This document shows positions 5,185 through 5,219 of a stretch of DNA of 5,219 nt, one piece after another; position 1 is the first letter of the stretch; every line of letters starts with the position of its first letter. The notes beneath the pieces were generated by a model. It searched no databases and was not told where the DNA came from. It worked only from the letters and a program-made list of their open reading frames with translations. The translations under genes and the position numbers were made by a program. This DNA comes from Alcaligenaceae bacterium (GTDB taxonomy: Bacteria; Pseudomonadota; Gammaproteobacteria; Burkholderiales; Burkholderiaceae_B). The stretch lies in assembly GCA_029265335.1 (NCBI GenBank), contig JAJUJN010000177.1:1-5219 (forward strand), written 5' to 3'.

Positions 5185-5219
5185 CTCATCATGAAAGTTC
5201 AAAAAGTCGTTTTTCTCGA

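Noticed and set aside
5135..5192. 18-codon minus-strand frame (MMRKEISQSLLWLMLREA) across the terminator hairpin
   Set aside because: No Shine-Dalgarno and the codons are just the inverted repeat read through; the terminator reading is far stronger.
5202..5215. AAAAAGTCGTTTTT inverted repeat at the right end
   Set aside because: A pure A/T stem of 5 bp with no GC pairs is too weak for a terminator and may be coding sequence of the next gene.
5191..5219. ATG on the plus strand just after the terminator, frame open to the window edge (MKVQKVVFL)
   Set aside because: No ribosome site between the T tract and this ATG, and only nine codons are visible. A real gene may start here or further right, but it cannot be supported.

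Overview
The window looks like chromosomal DNA of a moderately GC-rich proteobacterium, most likely a betaproteobacterium (Burkholderiales-like). This rests on a Bug/TctC-type periplasmic binding protein, a family greatly expanded in that group, and a small protein resembling DUF4936, which I associate with betaproteobacteria. The lineage call is inference from gene content. I see no tRNA, rRNA, CRISPR array, insertion sequence or phage gene.

Layout: (1) 1-649, minus: 5' two thirds of a Bug/TctC solute-binding protein gene, cut by the left edge. (2) 650-899: intergenic, with a dyad upstream of the Bug gene, an imperfect hairpin, and a probable terminator just after the next gene. (3) 900-2962, minus: a two-gene operon encoding a periplasmic FAD-dependent sugar/alcohol dehydrogenase. 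The Tat-exported small 'hitch-hiker' subunit comes first, then the GMC flavoprotein subunit with its Fe-S cysteines. The multiheme cytochrome c subunit that usually follows is absent. (4) 2963-3178: divergent control region with a perfect 10-bp palindrome, a consensus -10 box and a possible 29-codon leader ORF. (5) 3179-4615, plus: a GlcD/D2HGDH-type FAD-linked D-2-hydroxyacid dehydrogenase. (6) 4616-4715: gap between convergent genes, with overlapping mutually exclusive hairpins. (7) 4716-5024, minus: DUF4936-like small protein. (8) 5025-5219: no convincing protein gene, but a perfect 18-bp dyad, a second hairpin, a C-rich linker and a textbook plus-strand intrinsic terminator, so probably a small RNA or a leader/attenuator of a gene beyond the right edge.

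Working model (inference): the GMC dehydrogenase oxidises a sugar, polyol or alcohol in the periplasm. The Bug protein may capture an organic acid for a tripartite tricarboxylate transporter encoded elsewhere, and the FAD-linked dehydrogenase may oxidise a D-2-hydroxyacid in the cytoplasm. The substrates cannot be read from the sequence. The points most worth a second look are the candidate RNA at the right end and the orphan (cytochrome-less) dehydrogenase pair.
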